NCBI GenBank assembly: GCA_039045975.1
Contig: JBCCJA010000016.1
Coordinates: 3,018 to 67,017, forward strand
Reading direction: 5' to 3'
DNA: 64,000 bases
Source of the DNA: JBCCJA01 sp039045975
Lineage (GTDB): Bacteria; Planctomycetota; Planctomycetia; Planctomycetales; Planctomycetaceae
Below the pieces are notes generated by a model. The model saw only the letters and a list, made by a program, of their open reading frames with translations. It had not been told where the DNA came from and ran no database searches. The position numbers and the translations under genes were made by a program. This document shows positions 34,912 to 43,013 of the stretch, piece after piece. Position 1 is the stretch's first letter, and each line of letters begins with the position of its first letter.

Positions 34912-35154
34912 TCAATCTTCGTCAGACTTAAAATCGATGTCGAACAACGAGGCGGCGGCCACGCCCGCCATGTGTAAATACCGCAGCGAAAACTCACGGC
35001 CGCGGTCGGGATCAATCACCAGCAGTCGATTCGACCCTGCCGCCGCCAACTCCGGATGACGCACGACGAACGTTTCACCGCTCGACATTGCGACTTCGAA
35101 CGGTTCGAACGGCTCGGCCCGCATCAGCTTTACGAGTTCGTCACGCACGAGCAT
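34912..35154 (-). CDS. Small FEPFEV-type hypothetical protein inside the suf operon
   Basis: Product of 80 residues with the pattern MRAEPFEPFEVAMSSG, then TFVVRHPELAAA, then RLLVIDPDRG. I have seen similar small proteins in planctomycete genomes, but no function is known to me. The predicted fold is mostly strands with one helix. It sits between sufB (32-base gap) and sufD (33-base gap) on the same strand, so it is co-transcribed with the Fe-S assembly genes. It has no cysteine, so cluster binding is unlikely. Confidence 0.75.
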   Translation of the reverse strand: MLVRDELVKLMRAEPFEPFEVAMSSGETFVVRHPELAAAGSNRLLVIDPDRGREFSLRYLHMAGVAAASLFDIDFKSDED

Positions 35155-35168
35155 CGGTCCCGCCCGGG

Positions 35169-35204
35169 TCAGCCGACCGAACCTTATCAGCCGACCGAAC
35201 CTTC
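35169..35204 (-). repeat. 18-bp tandem duplication across the sufB stop codon
   Basis: TCAGCCGACCGAACCTT occurs twice in tandem (35169-35186 and 35187-35204, one-base difference at the unit end). The second copy encodes the last residues and stop of SufB; the first is a duplicate just after the stop. Confidence 0.8.
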
Positions 35205-36611
35205 CATCTGGAGTTCGATCAGCTTGTTCATCTCGACCGCATATTCCATCGGCAGCTCTTTCACGAGCGGCTCGACGAACCCGGTGACGATCATCGCGGA
35301 AGCTTCCGCTTCGGTCAGACCGCGGCTCATCAGATAGAACAGCTGCTCTTCGGCGATCTTGGAGACCGACGCCTCGTGCTCGATCGCGACGTCTTCCTGT
35401 TCGACCTCGATATACGGGATCGTGTCGGACTTCGAATCGGAGTCGAGGATCAACGCGTCACAGACGACGTTCGACTTACACCGCGTCGCCCCCTTCATGA
35501 CCTTCACGAGGCCGCGGTAACTCGCCTTACCGCCACCCTTGGAGATCGACTTCGAGATGATCCGGCTCGACGTATCGGGCGCCTCGTGGACCATCTTCGC
35601 GCCGGCGTCCTGGTGCTGACCGGTGTTGGCGAACGCGATCGACAGCGTCTCGCCGCGTGCGCCCGGCTCCTTCAGGTGGATCGCCGGGTACTTCATCGTC
35701 ACCTGTGAGCCGAGGTTGCCGTCGACCCACTCCATGACCGAGTCCCCGTACGCGAAGGCCCGCTTCGTGACGAGGTTGTAGACGTTGTTCGACCAGTTCT
35801 GGATCGTCGTGTAGCGGAACCGACCGCCCCGTTTGACGACGATCTCGACGTTCGCCGAGTGCAAACTGTCGGACGTGTAACTCGGTGCGGTACAGCCCTC
35901 GACATAATGGGCCGACGCACCCTCGTCGATGATGATCAGCGTCCGCTCGAATTGGCCCATGTTCTCGCTGTTGATGCGGAAATAGGCCTGCAGCGGGAAG
36001 TCGATGCTCACGCCCGGCGGGACGTAAATGAACGAGCCGCCCGACCACACGGCCGAATTGAGCGCCGCGAACTTGTTGTCCTGATACGGTATAACCGTCC
36101 CGAAATACTCTTTAAAAAGTTCTTCGTGGTCACGTAGCCCGCTGTCGGTATCGAGGAAGATCACGCCCTTGTCGGCGAGGTCCTGCTTCAGTGACCCGTA
36201 GACGACTTCCGACTCGTACTGCGCCTTCACCCCCGCGAGCAGATTTTTCTGCTCGGCCTCGGGAATGCCGAGCTTGTTGTACGTGTCCCGGATCTCGTCG
36301 GGCACATCGTCCCAACTCTTCTCTTGGCGGTCCGAGGCCCGCATGAAGTAGAAGATGTCCTGGAAATCGATGCCGTCGAGGTCGCCGCCCCACTTCGGCA
36401 TCGGACGGCTCTCGAAATGTGCCAACGAGTCGAGGCGGTACTGCCGCATCCACGCCGGCTCGTTCTTCATTTCGGAGATCTGGCCGACGATCTCACGGTC
36501 GAGGCCCTTCCGACTTTTAAAGACGTAATTGTCGGTCGAGTCGTGGAAGCCGAATTTATAATCGCCGATCGAGACGTCGGCTTTCTCAACCGGAATCGTG
36601 TCGGTCGCCAT
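35187..36611 (-). CDS. sufB: SufB Fe-S cluster scaffold subunit
   Basis: Main scaffold subunit of the SUF machinery, 474 residues, the usual length. Diagnostic stretches are SGGSFIYVPPGVSIDFPLQAYF, EGCTAPSYTSDSLHSANVEI, TIQNWSNNVYNLVTKR, and the C-terminal DTIPYIEVEQEDVAIEHEASVSKI containing the conserved Glu and His. It acts with SufC and SufD to build 4Fe-4S clusters. It follows sufC by 78 bases. The ATG at 36611 gives a normal N-terminus. An 18-base tandem duplication lies across its stop codon. Confidence 0.96.
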   Translation of the reverse strand: MATDTIPVEKADVSIGDYKFGFHDSTDNYVFKSRKGLDREIVGQISEMKNEPAWMRQYRLDSLAHFESRPMPKWGGDLDGIDFQDIFYFMRASDRQEKSWDDVPDEIRDTYNKLGIPEAEQKNLLAGVKAQYESEVVYGSLKQDLADKGVIFLDTDSGLRDHEELFKEYFGTVIPYQDNKFAALNSAVWSGGSFIYVPPGVSIDFPLQAYFRINSENMGQFERTLIIIDEGASAHYVEGCTAPSYTSDSLHSANVEIVVKRGGRFRYTTIQNWSNNVYNLVTKRAFAYGDSVMEWVDGNLGSQVTMKYPAIHLKEPGARGETLSIAFANTGQHQDAGAKMVHEAPDTSSRIISKSISKGGGKASYRGLVKVMKGATRCKSNVVCDALILDSDSKSDTIPYIEVEQEDVAIEHEASVSKIAEEQLFYLMSRGLTEAEASAMIVTGFVEPLVKELPMEYAVEMNKLIELQMEGSVG

Positions 36612-36689
36612 AACTTCACTCGTTCGAAAGAGACGTGTTTTCAGTCTGTCGTCAATTCACCTGATTCGCCGCTGTTCCGTCCTTAACGC

Positions 36690-37502
36690 TCACACCGCTT
36701 CGGCCTTCTGCTTCGCTTCTTCTTCGGCGGCGGCCTCCGGATGTCGCTCGCGGACGCCGGCATAACCGTGCTCGTGCAGCTCTTTGGCCAACTCCGCGTC
36801 GCCGGTTTCGACGATCCGTCCTGCCAGCATCACGTGCGTGTGCTGCGGCACGTTGTATTCCAGCAGCCGGTCGTGGTGCGTGATGATGAGCACGCCCATG
36901 TCGCCCCCGGCGAGTTTCGCGACGCCCTCGCTGACGACGTTCACGGCGTCGGTGTCGAGGCCGCTGTCGGTCTCGTCGAGGACGGCGAAACGCGGCTTGA
37001 GCATCGCCATCTGGACGATCTCCATCCGCTTCTTCTCGCCGCCAGAGAAACCCTCGTTGAGGTACCGCCGGGCGAACGCCCGATCGACGCCTAGCGTGTC
37101 GAGGTGCTCGTACAGTTCCTTGCGGAACTCCCGCATCGGCATCAGGTCGTCGCCCTCTTTGCGGTCGGGGTTCCGCACGTTAGAGACCGCGTGCCGCAGA
37201 AAGTCGGCAACCTTCACGCCCGGGATCACGACCGGGTACTGAAACGCGAGATACAGCCCGAGTCTCGCACGCTCGGCGGCATCGAGTTCGTTCAACTCGG
37301 CCCCGTCGATCGTCACCGACCCGGCGGTGATGTCGTACAGCGGATGCCCCGCCAAGGCGTACGCGAGCGTGCTCTTGCCCGATCCGTTGGGCCCCATCAG
37401 GGCGTGGACCTCTCCGGGCCGGATCGCCAGATCGACGCCCCGAAGGATCGGCGTCTCGCCGACCGAGACGTGCAGGTTTTCGACGATCAGTTCGCTACTC
37501 AT
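36690..37502 (-). CDS. sufC: SufC ATPase of the SUF Fe-S assembly complex
   Basis: ABC-type ATPase that drives the SufBCD scaffold, 270 residues. Walker A is GPNGSGKSTLAYAL, the signature is FSGGEKKRMEIVQMAML, and Walker B is RFAVLDETDSGLD, all typical of SufC. The ATG at 37502 is preferred to a GTG 12 bases upstream because AGGG in that spacer serves as ribosome binding site. The C-terminal tail (EAAAEEEAKQKAEAV) is an alanine/glutamate-rich extension. It is preceded by nuoB (98-base gap) and followed by sufB. Confidence 0.95.
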   Translation of the reverse strand: MSSELIVENLHVSVGETPILRGVDLAIRPGEVHALMGPNGSGKSTLAYALAGHPLYDITAGSVTIDGAELNELDAAERARLGLYLAFQYPVVIPGVKVADFLRHAVSNVRNPDRKEGDDLMPMREFRKELYEHLDTLGVDRAFARRYLNEGFSGGEKKRMEIVQMAMLKPRFAVLDETDSGLDTDAVNVVSEGVAKLAGGDMGVLIITHHDRLLEYNVPQHTHVMLAGRIVETGDAELAKELHEHGYAGVRERHPEAAAEEEAKQKAEAV

Positions 37503-37600
37503 CTGATCCCTCACAACGGCTGGCTTCAGGCTGGCATTCGGAGTGTATGACCGACAGACACGGACGACCCCGGGGGCCGCTCGCAGATTCCTCTAAAAAC

Positions 37601-38146
37601 TCAGACCGCTTCGGCGGTCACGGCCCGCCCCTCGTGATGCGGGACCGGCAAAGCACCCGTTCCGCGGGTCCATTTTTTGGACCGGATCTTGTCCTGCACC
37701 CGCATGATGCCTTCGAGCAGGGCCTCGGGACGCGGCGGGCAGCCGGGGACATAGACGTCGACCGGGACGACCAGGTCGACCCCTTTGACGACGTGATAGC
37801 CGTATTTGAAATAAGGCCCACCGCCGATCGTGCAGGCCCCCATCGCGATTACATATTTAGGATCGGGCATCTGCTCATATAAACGCCGGACCCGACTCGC
37901 CATTTTGTGGGTGACGGTACCGGCGACGATCATCAGGTCGGACTGACGCGGCGTCGCGCGGAACGCGCCGCAGCCGAACCGCTCCAAGTCGTACTTACTC
38001 GCCCCGACGGCCATCATCTCGATCGCACAGCAGGCGATGCCGAACGTCATCGGCCAGATCGCCGACTGGGCGCCCCAGTTGAGCGCCTGTTCGACCGTCG
38101 TCGTCACGACGTTTTCTTCGAAGCGCTTTTCGGCCCAAGGAGCCAT
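37601..38146 (-). CDS. nuoB: NADH-quinone oxidoreductase subunit B
   Basis: Complex I subunit that holds the terminal 4Fe-4S cluster N2, 181 residues. Cluster ligands are visible: tandem cysteines C39-C40 in GIACCAIEMMAVG, C105 in AMGACTIGGGP and C136 in VPGCPPRPEAL, with the spacing of NuoB. No other nuo gene is in the window, so this copy is separated from the rest of complex I. Its start codon overlaps the stop of the SufR-like regulator (TGATG, one base shared), and sufC follows after 98 bases. It is therefore probably transcribed and regulated with the Fe-S assembly genes. Confidence 0.93.
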   Translation of the reverse strand: MAPWAEKRFEENVVTTTVEQALNWGAQSAIWPMTFGIACCAIEMMAVGASKYDLERFGCGAFRATPRQSDLMIVAGTVTHKMASRVRRLYEQMPDPKYVIAMGACTIGGGPYFKYGYHVVKGVDLVVPVDVYVPGCPPRPEALLEGIMRVQDKIRSKKWTRGTGALPVPHHEGRAVTAEAV

Positions 38147-38796
38147 CAGGACGCCCCCCCGTTGCCGATCACCGCCAGCCCTGCCGGAGCCGGGACGAAT
38201 TCGCAGCAGGAGTCGCCCGACATGCAGCAGTTCTTCAACACCATCTCCGTCCCGAGCACACGCTGGAACACCTCACGCTCCAACTCGCACAGGTGCCGGT
38301 CCTGCTCCGCGAGGTCGTGATAGGGGCACGAGACTTCTTGCAGTGCCGGGCCGTCCGGGCCTTCGACCATCTGGACGTCGAAACCGAAGTTCCGCAGGGC
38401 CTCGCCGAGCTGGGCCATCCGCGTCGCCAGGTCGCCGTCGCCGACCTCTGCCCCGTAACGCTCCGACAGGGCCTTCGCCATGTGATCGAGCGCGGCCGCC
38501 CGCACCGCCTCGTCCGACGACGAGCACAGCTCCCGCCAGAGCACGGTCGCGAGCTCTTCGTAGTTCTCACGCAGACGCCGCCGGCCCGCGTTCGTGATCG
38601 CGTAGTCGTACCGCGGCCGCCCGCGGCCCTGCTTCACGGCGACCCGCTCGACCGAGTCCGCCGCCTGAAACCGCGACAGCCGCTGACGGATGGCGGTCGG
38701 CGTCACATGGAAGTGATCGCACAAGCTGTCCACCGACATCGGCCCGGAGGAGGCCAACACCCGTAGAAACTCGCGGTCGTGTTCGTCGATGGACAT
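38146..38796 (-). CDS. sufR: SufR-like Fe-S-sensing transcriptional regulator
   Basis: DeoR/ArsR-type winged HTH regulator of 216 residues. The HTH (MSVDSLCDHFHVTPTAIRQRL) spans about residues 20-40, with a wing at QGRGRPRYDYAIT. The C-terminal cysteines include C157 and C170 with C-x12-C spacing as in SufR, then C190/C191 and C197/C198, which could ligate a cluster. In cyanobacteria SufR represses suf genes when it holds a cluster. It heads the run nuoB-sufC-sufB-small-sufD-sufT and is preceded by a palindrome only 9 bases from its ATG, consistent with autoregulation. The start at 38796 gives a normal N-terminus. Confidence 0.88.
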   Translation of the reverse strand: MSIDEHDREFLRVLASSGPMSVDSLCDHFHVTPTAIRQRLSRFQAADSVERVAVKQGRGRPRYDYAITNAGRRRLRENYEELATVLWRELCSSSDEAVRAAALDHMAKALSERYGAEVGDGDLATRMAQLGEALRNFGFDVQMVEGPDGPALQEVSCPYHDLAEQDRHLCELEREVFQRVLGTEMVLKNCCMSGDSCCEFVPAPAGLAVIGNGGAS

Positions 38797-38804
38797 TCGC
38801 CATA

Positions 38805-38818
38805 CCACAGAATTGTGG
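38805..38818. promoter_or_regulatory. Candidate SufR operator
   Basis: The palindrome CCACAGAATTGTGG (arms CCACA/TGTGG) lies in the 174-base divergent gap between sufR and the symporter gene, starting 9 bases upstream of the sufR ATG. A second small palindrome GTGC/GCAC follows at about 38822-38834. Its position suits a repressor site controlling sufR and perhaps both promoters. Binding is inferred. Confidence 0.5.
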
Positions 38819-38970
38819 CCGGTGCTGATCGCACGAATCACACGAGTATACGGTAAACCGCGATTATTCACAGCCCGGGATGCGGCAAATGGCGGCACAC
38901 GATCCGGCGGTTTCCACCGGTTTTTGCTATCGTGCCGCCGCACCGAACGAGACGCCTCCCGACGGCCGCC

Positions 38971-40605
38971 GTGACCGAATCCCCCAACGAATCGACGTCT
39001 CCCGACCGCGAAATGACAGGACCGGAGGCCGCCGGCCCGGCCGACGGCTGGAAGAGCCGCATAGGGGTGATCCTGGCGGTCGCCGGATCGGCCGTCGGGC
39101 TCGGGAATTTCCTGAGGTTCCCCGGACAGGCCGCTCAGAACGGCGGCGGGGCTTTCTTGCTGCCTTACTTCATCTCGCTGCTGATCCTCGGCATCCCGCT
39201 GGCGTGGGCCGAATGGACGATCGGTCGGTACGCGGGGCAACGTGGATTCACGTCGGCCCCCGGCATCTTCTCTGTCCTCTGCCGCGACCTGCGGGCCCGC
39301 TACCTCGGCGTCCTCGGCCTGCTGATCCCGCTCGTGATCTACATGTACTACGTAGTGATCGAGGCATGGTGCCTGGCGTACGCGTGGCATTACCTGGTCG
39401 GCACCGAACTACTGGTCGGCAAAGAGGGCGACGTCGGCGAGTTCTTCGACGGCCTCGTCGGCGTCAAAACCGACGGCAGTCTTTTCGGTGACGGCGGTCG
39501 CACGCTGCTGGTCATCGTCGGCCTGACGTTCGTGCTGAATTTCGTGCTGATTTACCGCGGGGTCGGGAAGGGGATCGAGCTGTTCTGCAAGACGGCGATC
39601 CCGCTGATGGTTGTGCTCGCCGTCATCGTTCTGATCCGGGTGTTGACGCTCCCGGCCGACACGCCCGGAACCGACGGCCGCTCCGTCACCGACGGCCTCG
39701 GCTTCATGTGGAACCCCGACACGTCCGCGTTGACCGACCCGAAGACCTGGCTCGCCGCCGCCGGACAGATCTTCTTCAGCCTCTCGGTCGGCTTCGGCGT
39801 CGTGATCAACTACTCGAGCTATCTGTCGAAGCGCGACGACGTCGCGCGGTCGGGCCTGACGGCCTGCTCCATGAACGAGTTTTTCGAGGTCTGCCTCGGC
39901 GGACTGATCACGCTGCCGGCCGCGTTCATTTTTCTCGGGGCCGCCGCCGGCGGGATGGGCACGTTCGGGCTCGGGTTCAACGCCTTGCCCGAGGTGTTCC
40001 TGACGATGCCCGGGGGCCAGTTCTTCGGCTTCGCCTGGTTCTTCATGCTGTTCACCGCCGCGATGACGAGCAGCATCTCGATGCTGCAGCCGGTGATCGC
40101 GTTCCTGGAGGAAGGCTTCGACCTGCCGCGGCCGGCTTCGGCGGCGATCCTCGGGCTGATCGGGCTCGGCGGGAGCGCGTTCGTGCTCTACTTCTCGGCC
40201 GGACTGACGGCGCTCGACACGCTCGATTTCTGGGTCGGCACGTTCGCGATCTTCCTGCTCGCGATGGCCCAGTCGGTGATCTACGGCTGGGTCTTCGGCG
40301 TCGAACGCGGCCACCGCGAGATGCACCTCGGTTCCCACATCCGCGTGCCCTTCTTCGTGCAGCTGATCCTGAAGTACGTCGTCCCGCTCTACATGGGCGT
40401 GATCTTCGTCGCGTTCTGCGTCCAGAACGCGCCGGGATACGTGACCGCACTAAGCGATAAGGTCTCCGCGCAACTGTCGATCGGCCTGATCGTCGCCGTG
40501 ATCGCCTTCCTCGCCCTGATGACACACCTGGCCGGAAACCGCTGGCAGAGTTCCGGACGCTGGCAGGCCGCCCTCGACGCCCCGATCGACACCCCGGAGG
40601 ACTGA
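38971..40605 (+). CDS. Sodium:neurotransmitter symporter (NSS/SNF) family transporter
   Basis: Sodium-coupled importer of amino acids or amines, about 544 residues with roughly 12 membrane spans. The first span contains the sodium and substrate site motif GSAVGLGNFLRFP; GGGAFLLPYF and YMYYVVIEAW follow as expected. The start is uncertain: GTG at 38971 is chosen, GTG at 38932 and ATG at 39013 are alternatives, and none has a good ribosome site. A 34-residue MetS-like subunit gene follows after 4 bases, which points to the methionine/alanine importer subgroup. The substrate is inferred from that partner. Confidence 0.88.
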   Translation: MTESPNESTSPDREMTGPEAAGPADGWKSRIGVILAVAGSAVGLGNFLRFPGQAAQNGGGAFLLPYFISLLILGIPLAWAEWTIGRYAGQRGFTSAPGIFSVLCRDLRARYLGVLGLLIPLVIYMYYVVIEAWCLAYAWHYLVGTELLVGKEGDVGEFFDGLVGVKTDGSLFGDGGRTLLVIVGLTFVLNFVLIYRGVGKGIELFCKTAIPLMVVLAVIVLIRVLTLPADTPGTDGRSVTDGLGFMWNPDTSALTDPKTWLAAAGQIFFSLSVGFGVVINYSSYLSKRDDVARSGLTACSMNEFFEVCLGGLITLPAAFIFLGAAAGGMGTFGLGFNALPEVFLTMPGGQFFGFAWFFMLFTAAMTSSISMLQPVIAFLEEGFDLPRPASAAILGLIGLGGSAFVLYFSAGLTALDTLDFWVGTFAIFLLAMAQSVIYGWVFGVERGHREMHLGSHIRVPFFVQLILKYVVPLYMGVIFVAFCVQNAPGYVTALSDKVSAQLSIGLIVAVIAFLALMTHLAGNRWQSSGRWQAALDAPIDTPED

Positions 40606-40609
40606 CGAC

Positions 40610-40714
40610 ATGACCCCCGCCGGCTGGACGATCATGGCCCTCTCGATCGGCACCGTGCTGACGACGCTCGGGTTCTGCCTCTACCGCGTCCTCACCCTGC
40701 CGCCCGCCGAATGA
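40610..40714 (+). CDS. MetS-like small subunit of the NSS transporter
   Basis: Tiny membrane protein of 34 residues that reads MTPAGWTIMALSIGTVLTTL, then GFCLYRVLTLPPAE. It is a single span followed by a short polar tail. GGAGG lies nine bases before its ATG and the gap to the symporter stop is 4 bases. In corynebacterial MetP and similar NSS transporters a 30-60 residue partner of this kind directly follows the transporter gene and is needed for activity. Context and topology support that identity; sequence conservation in such small proteins is too low for certainty. Confidence 0.75.
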   Translation: MTPAGWTIMALSIGTVLTTLGFCLYRVLTLPPAE

Positions 40715-40718
40715 CCCC

Positions 40719-40798
40719 GTTTAGCCGGTCCCGTTAGGGAGCGCGTCGGCCTGCGATCACTGCGCCCGGGGCGCGCTCCCTACCGGGACCGGCTAAAC
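40719..40798. repeat. Palindromic intergenic element, class GTTTAGCCGGTCCC
   Basis: A 27-bp inverted repeat with one mismatch (left arm 40719-40745 starting GTTTAGCCGGTCCCGTTAGG, right arm 40772-40798) and a 26-base loop fills the gap between the MetS-like gene and the aldo/keto reductase. The right arm ends 8 bases before the next ATG, so the structure may also act as a terminator or mask initiation. I saw only this copy in the window. Confidence 0.85.
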
Positions 40799-40806
40799 TT
40801 CCGCAC

Positions 40807-41820
40807 ATGAACCGCAAGCGCATCGGCAAATCGTCCCTCGTCGTCACCGACCTCTGCCTCGGGACGATGACCTTCGGCTCGACCTGCGAGGAGGCCGAGG
40901 CCTTCCGCATCCTCGACCGATCCGCCGAGGCCGGGATCGATTTCCTCGATACGGCCGAGATCTACGCCGTCCCGCCCGACGAACGCTGGGTCTTCGAGAC
41001 CGAAAAAATCGTCGGCAAGTGGCTCGCGAAGCAGGACCGCGACCGCTTTATCGTCGCCACGAAGTTCTGCGGCCCGGGCCACGGCTGGTTCGCCCCGCCG
41101 GTCCGCAACGGCAAGACCGGCGTCGACCGCCACCACATCCGCGTCGCGATCGAGGGCAGCCTCAAGCGGCTCCAGACAGACTATATCGACCTCTACCAGA
41201 CCCACTGGCCCGACCACGAGTTCGAGTACGAACAGACCCTCGAAGCCCTCACCGAACTCGTCGACGAGGGCAAGGTCCGCTATCTCGGCTCTTCCAACGA
41301 GACGGCCTGGGGCGTGATGAAGGCCGAGGCGGTCGCGAACGCCCACGGCTTGCGTCGCTACGACTCGGTCCAGAACAACTACAGCCTCGTTAACCGCCGC
41401 TTCGAGGACGCGTTGGCCGACATTTGCCGCCGCGAGCAGATCTCGCTGCTGCCCTACTCGCCCCTCGGCGGCGGCGTCTTGACCGGCAAGTACAACGAAG
41501 GCTGGCCCGACGGGGCCCGCTTCACGACCTACCGCACCTTCGGCCCGCGGCAGCTGAAGCAGTCGGAGCGGTTCGTCAACGAAAAGTCGAAGGCCGTAGC
41601 CCGCGAACTCGCCCCGCTCGCCGCCGAGGCGGGCTGGTCGCTCGCCGCCATGTGCCTCGCCTGGACCCGCCACCGCGACTTCGTGGCGAGCAGCATCTTC
41701 GGCGTGAACACCGTCGCCCAACTTGAAGAGTTGCTCCCGGCCGGCGACATCGACTTCGACGAAGACCTGCTCGCGAAGATCGACGAAGTCTGCGCCCGCC
41801 ATCTCTATCCGCTCGGGTAG
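40807..41820 (+). CDS. Aldo/keto reductase
   Basis: NADPH-dependent carbonyl reductase, 337 residues, with a (beta/alpha)8 barrel close to the Tas/YajO group. The catalytic set is present: Asp and Tyr in FLDTAEIY, Lys in VATKFCGPG and His in YQTHWPDH. Phosphate-binding residues lie in the C-terminal SIFGVNTVAQLEEL. The substrate is unknown. The gene is bracketed by two different palindromes: one ends 8 bases before its ATG, and the other begins at its TAG stop codon. There is no visible Shine-Dalgarno in the 8 bases between the upstream palindrome and the start. Confidence 0.9.
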   Translation: MNRKRIGKSSLVVTDLCLGTMTFGSTCEEAEAFRILDRSAEAGIDFLDTAEIYAVPPDERWVFETEKIVGKWLAKQDRDRFIVATKFCGPGHGWFAPPVRNGKTGVDRHHIRVAIEGSLKRLQTDYIDLYQTHWPDHEFEYEQTLEALTELVDEGKVRYLGSSNETAWGVMKAEAVANAHGLRRYDSVQNNYSLVNRRFEDALADICRREQISLLPYSPLGGGVLTGKYNEGWPDGARFTTYRTFGPRQLKQSERFVNEKSKAVARELAPLAAEAGWSLAAMCLAWTRHRDFVASSIFGVNTVAQLEELLPAGDIDFDEDLLAKIDEVCARHLYPLG

Positions 41821-41900
41821 GGTCCGCTGTGCGGGCCGTGCATTGCGCTCCGGTCTTTGAGAAACATGGTCACAGGAAACGACCCGCACAGCGGACCCTA
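41818..41900. repeat. Palindromic intergenic element, class TAGGGTCCGCTGTGCGGG
   Basis: A perfect 18-bp inverted repeat (41818-41835 and 41883-41900) with a 47-base loop. The left arm begins with the TAG stop codon of the aldo/keto reductase, and the right arm ends 24 bases before the OYE start. It may serve as a terminator or be a mobile palindrome. Confidence 0.85.
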
Positions 41901-41924
41901 CAAACTCTTATTTTGTCTTGCCTC

Positions 41925-43013
41925 ATGTCCGCCCTCTTCGACCCCCTCGAACTGCCCGGCCTGACGCTCCCCAACCGCGTCGTCATGGCCCCCATGACCC
42001 GCGGCCGTGCCGGACGTGAAGGCGTCCCGAACGCGATGATGGCCGACTATTACGCCATGCGGGCCGACACGGGGCTGATCCTCTCCGAGGCGACCGGCAT
42101 CTCCGACGAAGGCCTCGGCTGGCCCAACGCCCCGGGCATCTTTAACGACGCGCAGGTCGAAGGCTGGAAGCCGGTCGTCGAGCGTGTGCACGCCGCGGGC
42201 GGGCGGATGTTCCAGCAGCTCTGGCACATGGGCCGGGCGTCGCATTCGTCGATGATGCCGGGCGGGGCCCCGCCGGTCGCGCCGTCGGCCGTCCCGATCG
42301 AGGACGACGGCGTCTACACCTACGACGGCAAACAGCCCCGCGAGACGCCGCGGGCCCTCGCCACCGACGAACTCCCCCGAATCGTCGACGACTACCGCAA
42401 CGCGGCCGAACGCTCGCAGGCGGCCGGGTTCGACGGCGTCGAGATCCACTCCGCCAACGGCTACCTGCTCGACGAGTTTCTGCAGTCGAAGACGAACTGC
42501 CGCGACGACGCCTACGGCGGCTCGATCGAGAACCGCTATCGCCTGCTCGGCGAGGTCGTCGCGGCCGTCGCCGACGTCTGGGGCTCGTCGAAAGTCGGCG
42601 TCCGCCTCTCCCCCAACGGCACCTACAACGACATGGGCTCGCCCGACTACCGGGAGCAGTTCGGCTTCGTCCTCGGCGAACTCGCCAAGCTCGGCCTCGC
42701 GTATGTGCACGTGATGGACGGACTGTTCTCCGGCTTCCACGACTACGGCGAGCCGTTCACGCTAGACGTCGTCCGCGAGCACTACGCAGGCACGTTGATC
42801 GGCAACTGCGGTTACGACCTGACTCAGGCCGAGGCGGCCGTCTCCGGGCCCGCCGACCTGATCGCCTTCGGCCGCCCGTTCCTCGCGAACCCAGATCTCG
42901 TCGCGCGGTTCGAGAACGGCTGGCCCCTGGCCGAAGAGGCCCCGGTCGCCGTCTGGTACTCGTCAGGACCGGAGGGTTACGTCGACTGGCCGACGTATAG
43001 CGGCAGGGGATGA
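41925..43013 (+). CDS. Old yellow enzyme family NADH:flavin oxidoreductase (alkene reductase, NemA-like)
   Basis: FMN-dependent ene-reductase, 362 residues. Typical elements in order are LPNRVVMAPMTRGRAG, GRMFQQLWHMGRASH, FDGVEIHSANGYLLDEFLQ with active-site His and Asn, GGSIENRYRLLGEVV, and the C-terminal AFGRPFLANPDLVARF phosphate site. It reduces activated double bonds or nitro compounds; the physiological substrate cannot be read. Initiation at ATG 41925 lacks a clear Shine-Dalgarno but gives a standard N-terminus. It is next to an aldo/keto reductase on the same strand, so both may serve detoxification. The last 37 bases overlap a convergent gene. Confidence 0.92.
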   Translation: MSALFDPLELPGLTLPNRVVMAPMTRGRAGREGVPNAMMADYYAMRADTGLILSEATGISDEGLGWPNAPGIFNDAQVEGWKPVVERVHAAGGRMFQQLWHMGRASHSSMMPGGAPPVAPSAVPIEDDGVYTYDGKQPRETPRALATDELPRIVDDYRNAAERSQAAGFDGVEIHSANGYLLDEFLQSKTNCRDDAYGGSIENRYRLLGEVVAAVADVWGSSKVGVRLSPNGTYNDMGSPDYREQFGFVLGELAKLGLAYVHVMDGLFSGFHDYGEPFTLDVVREHYAGTLIGNCGYDLTQAEAAVSGPADLIAFGRPFLANPDLVARFENGWPLAEEAPVAVWYSSGPEGYVDWPTYSGRG

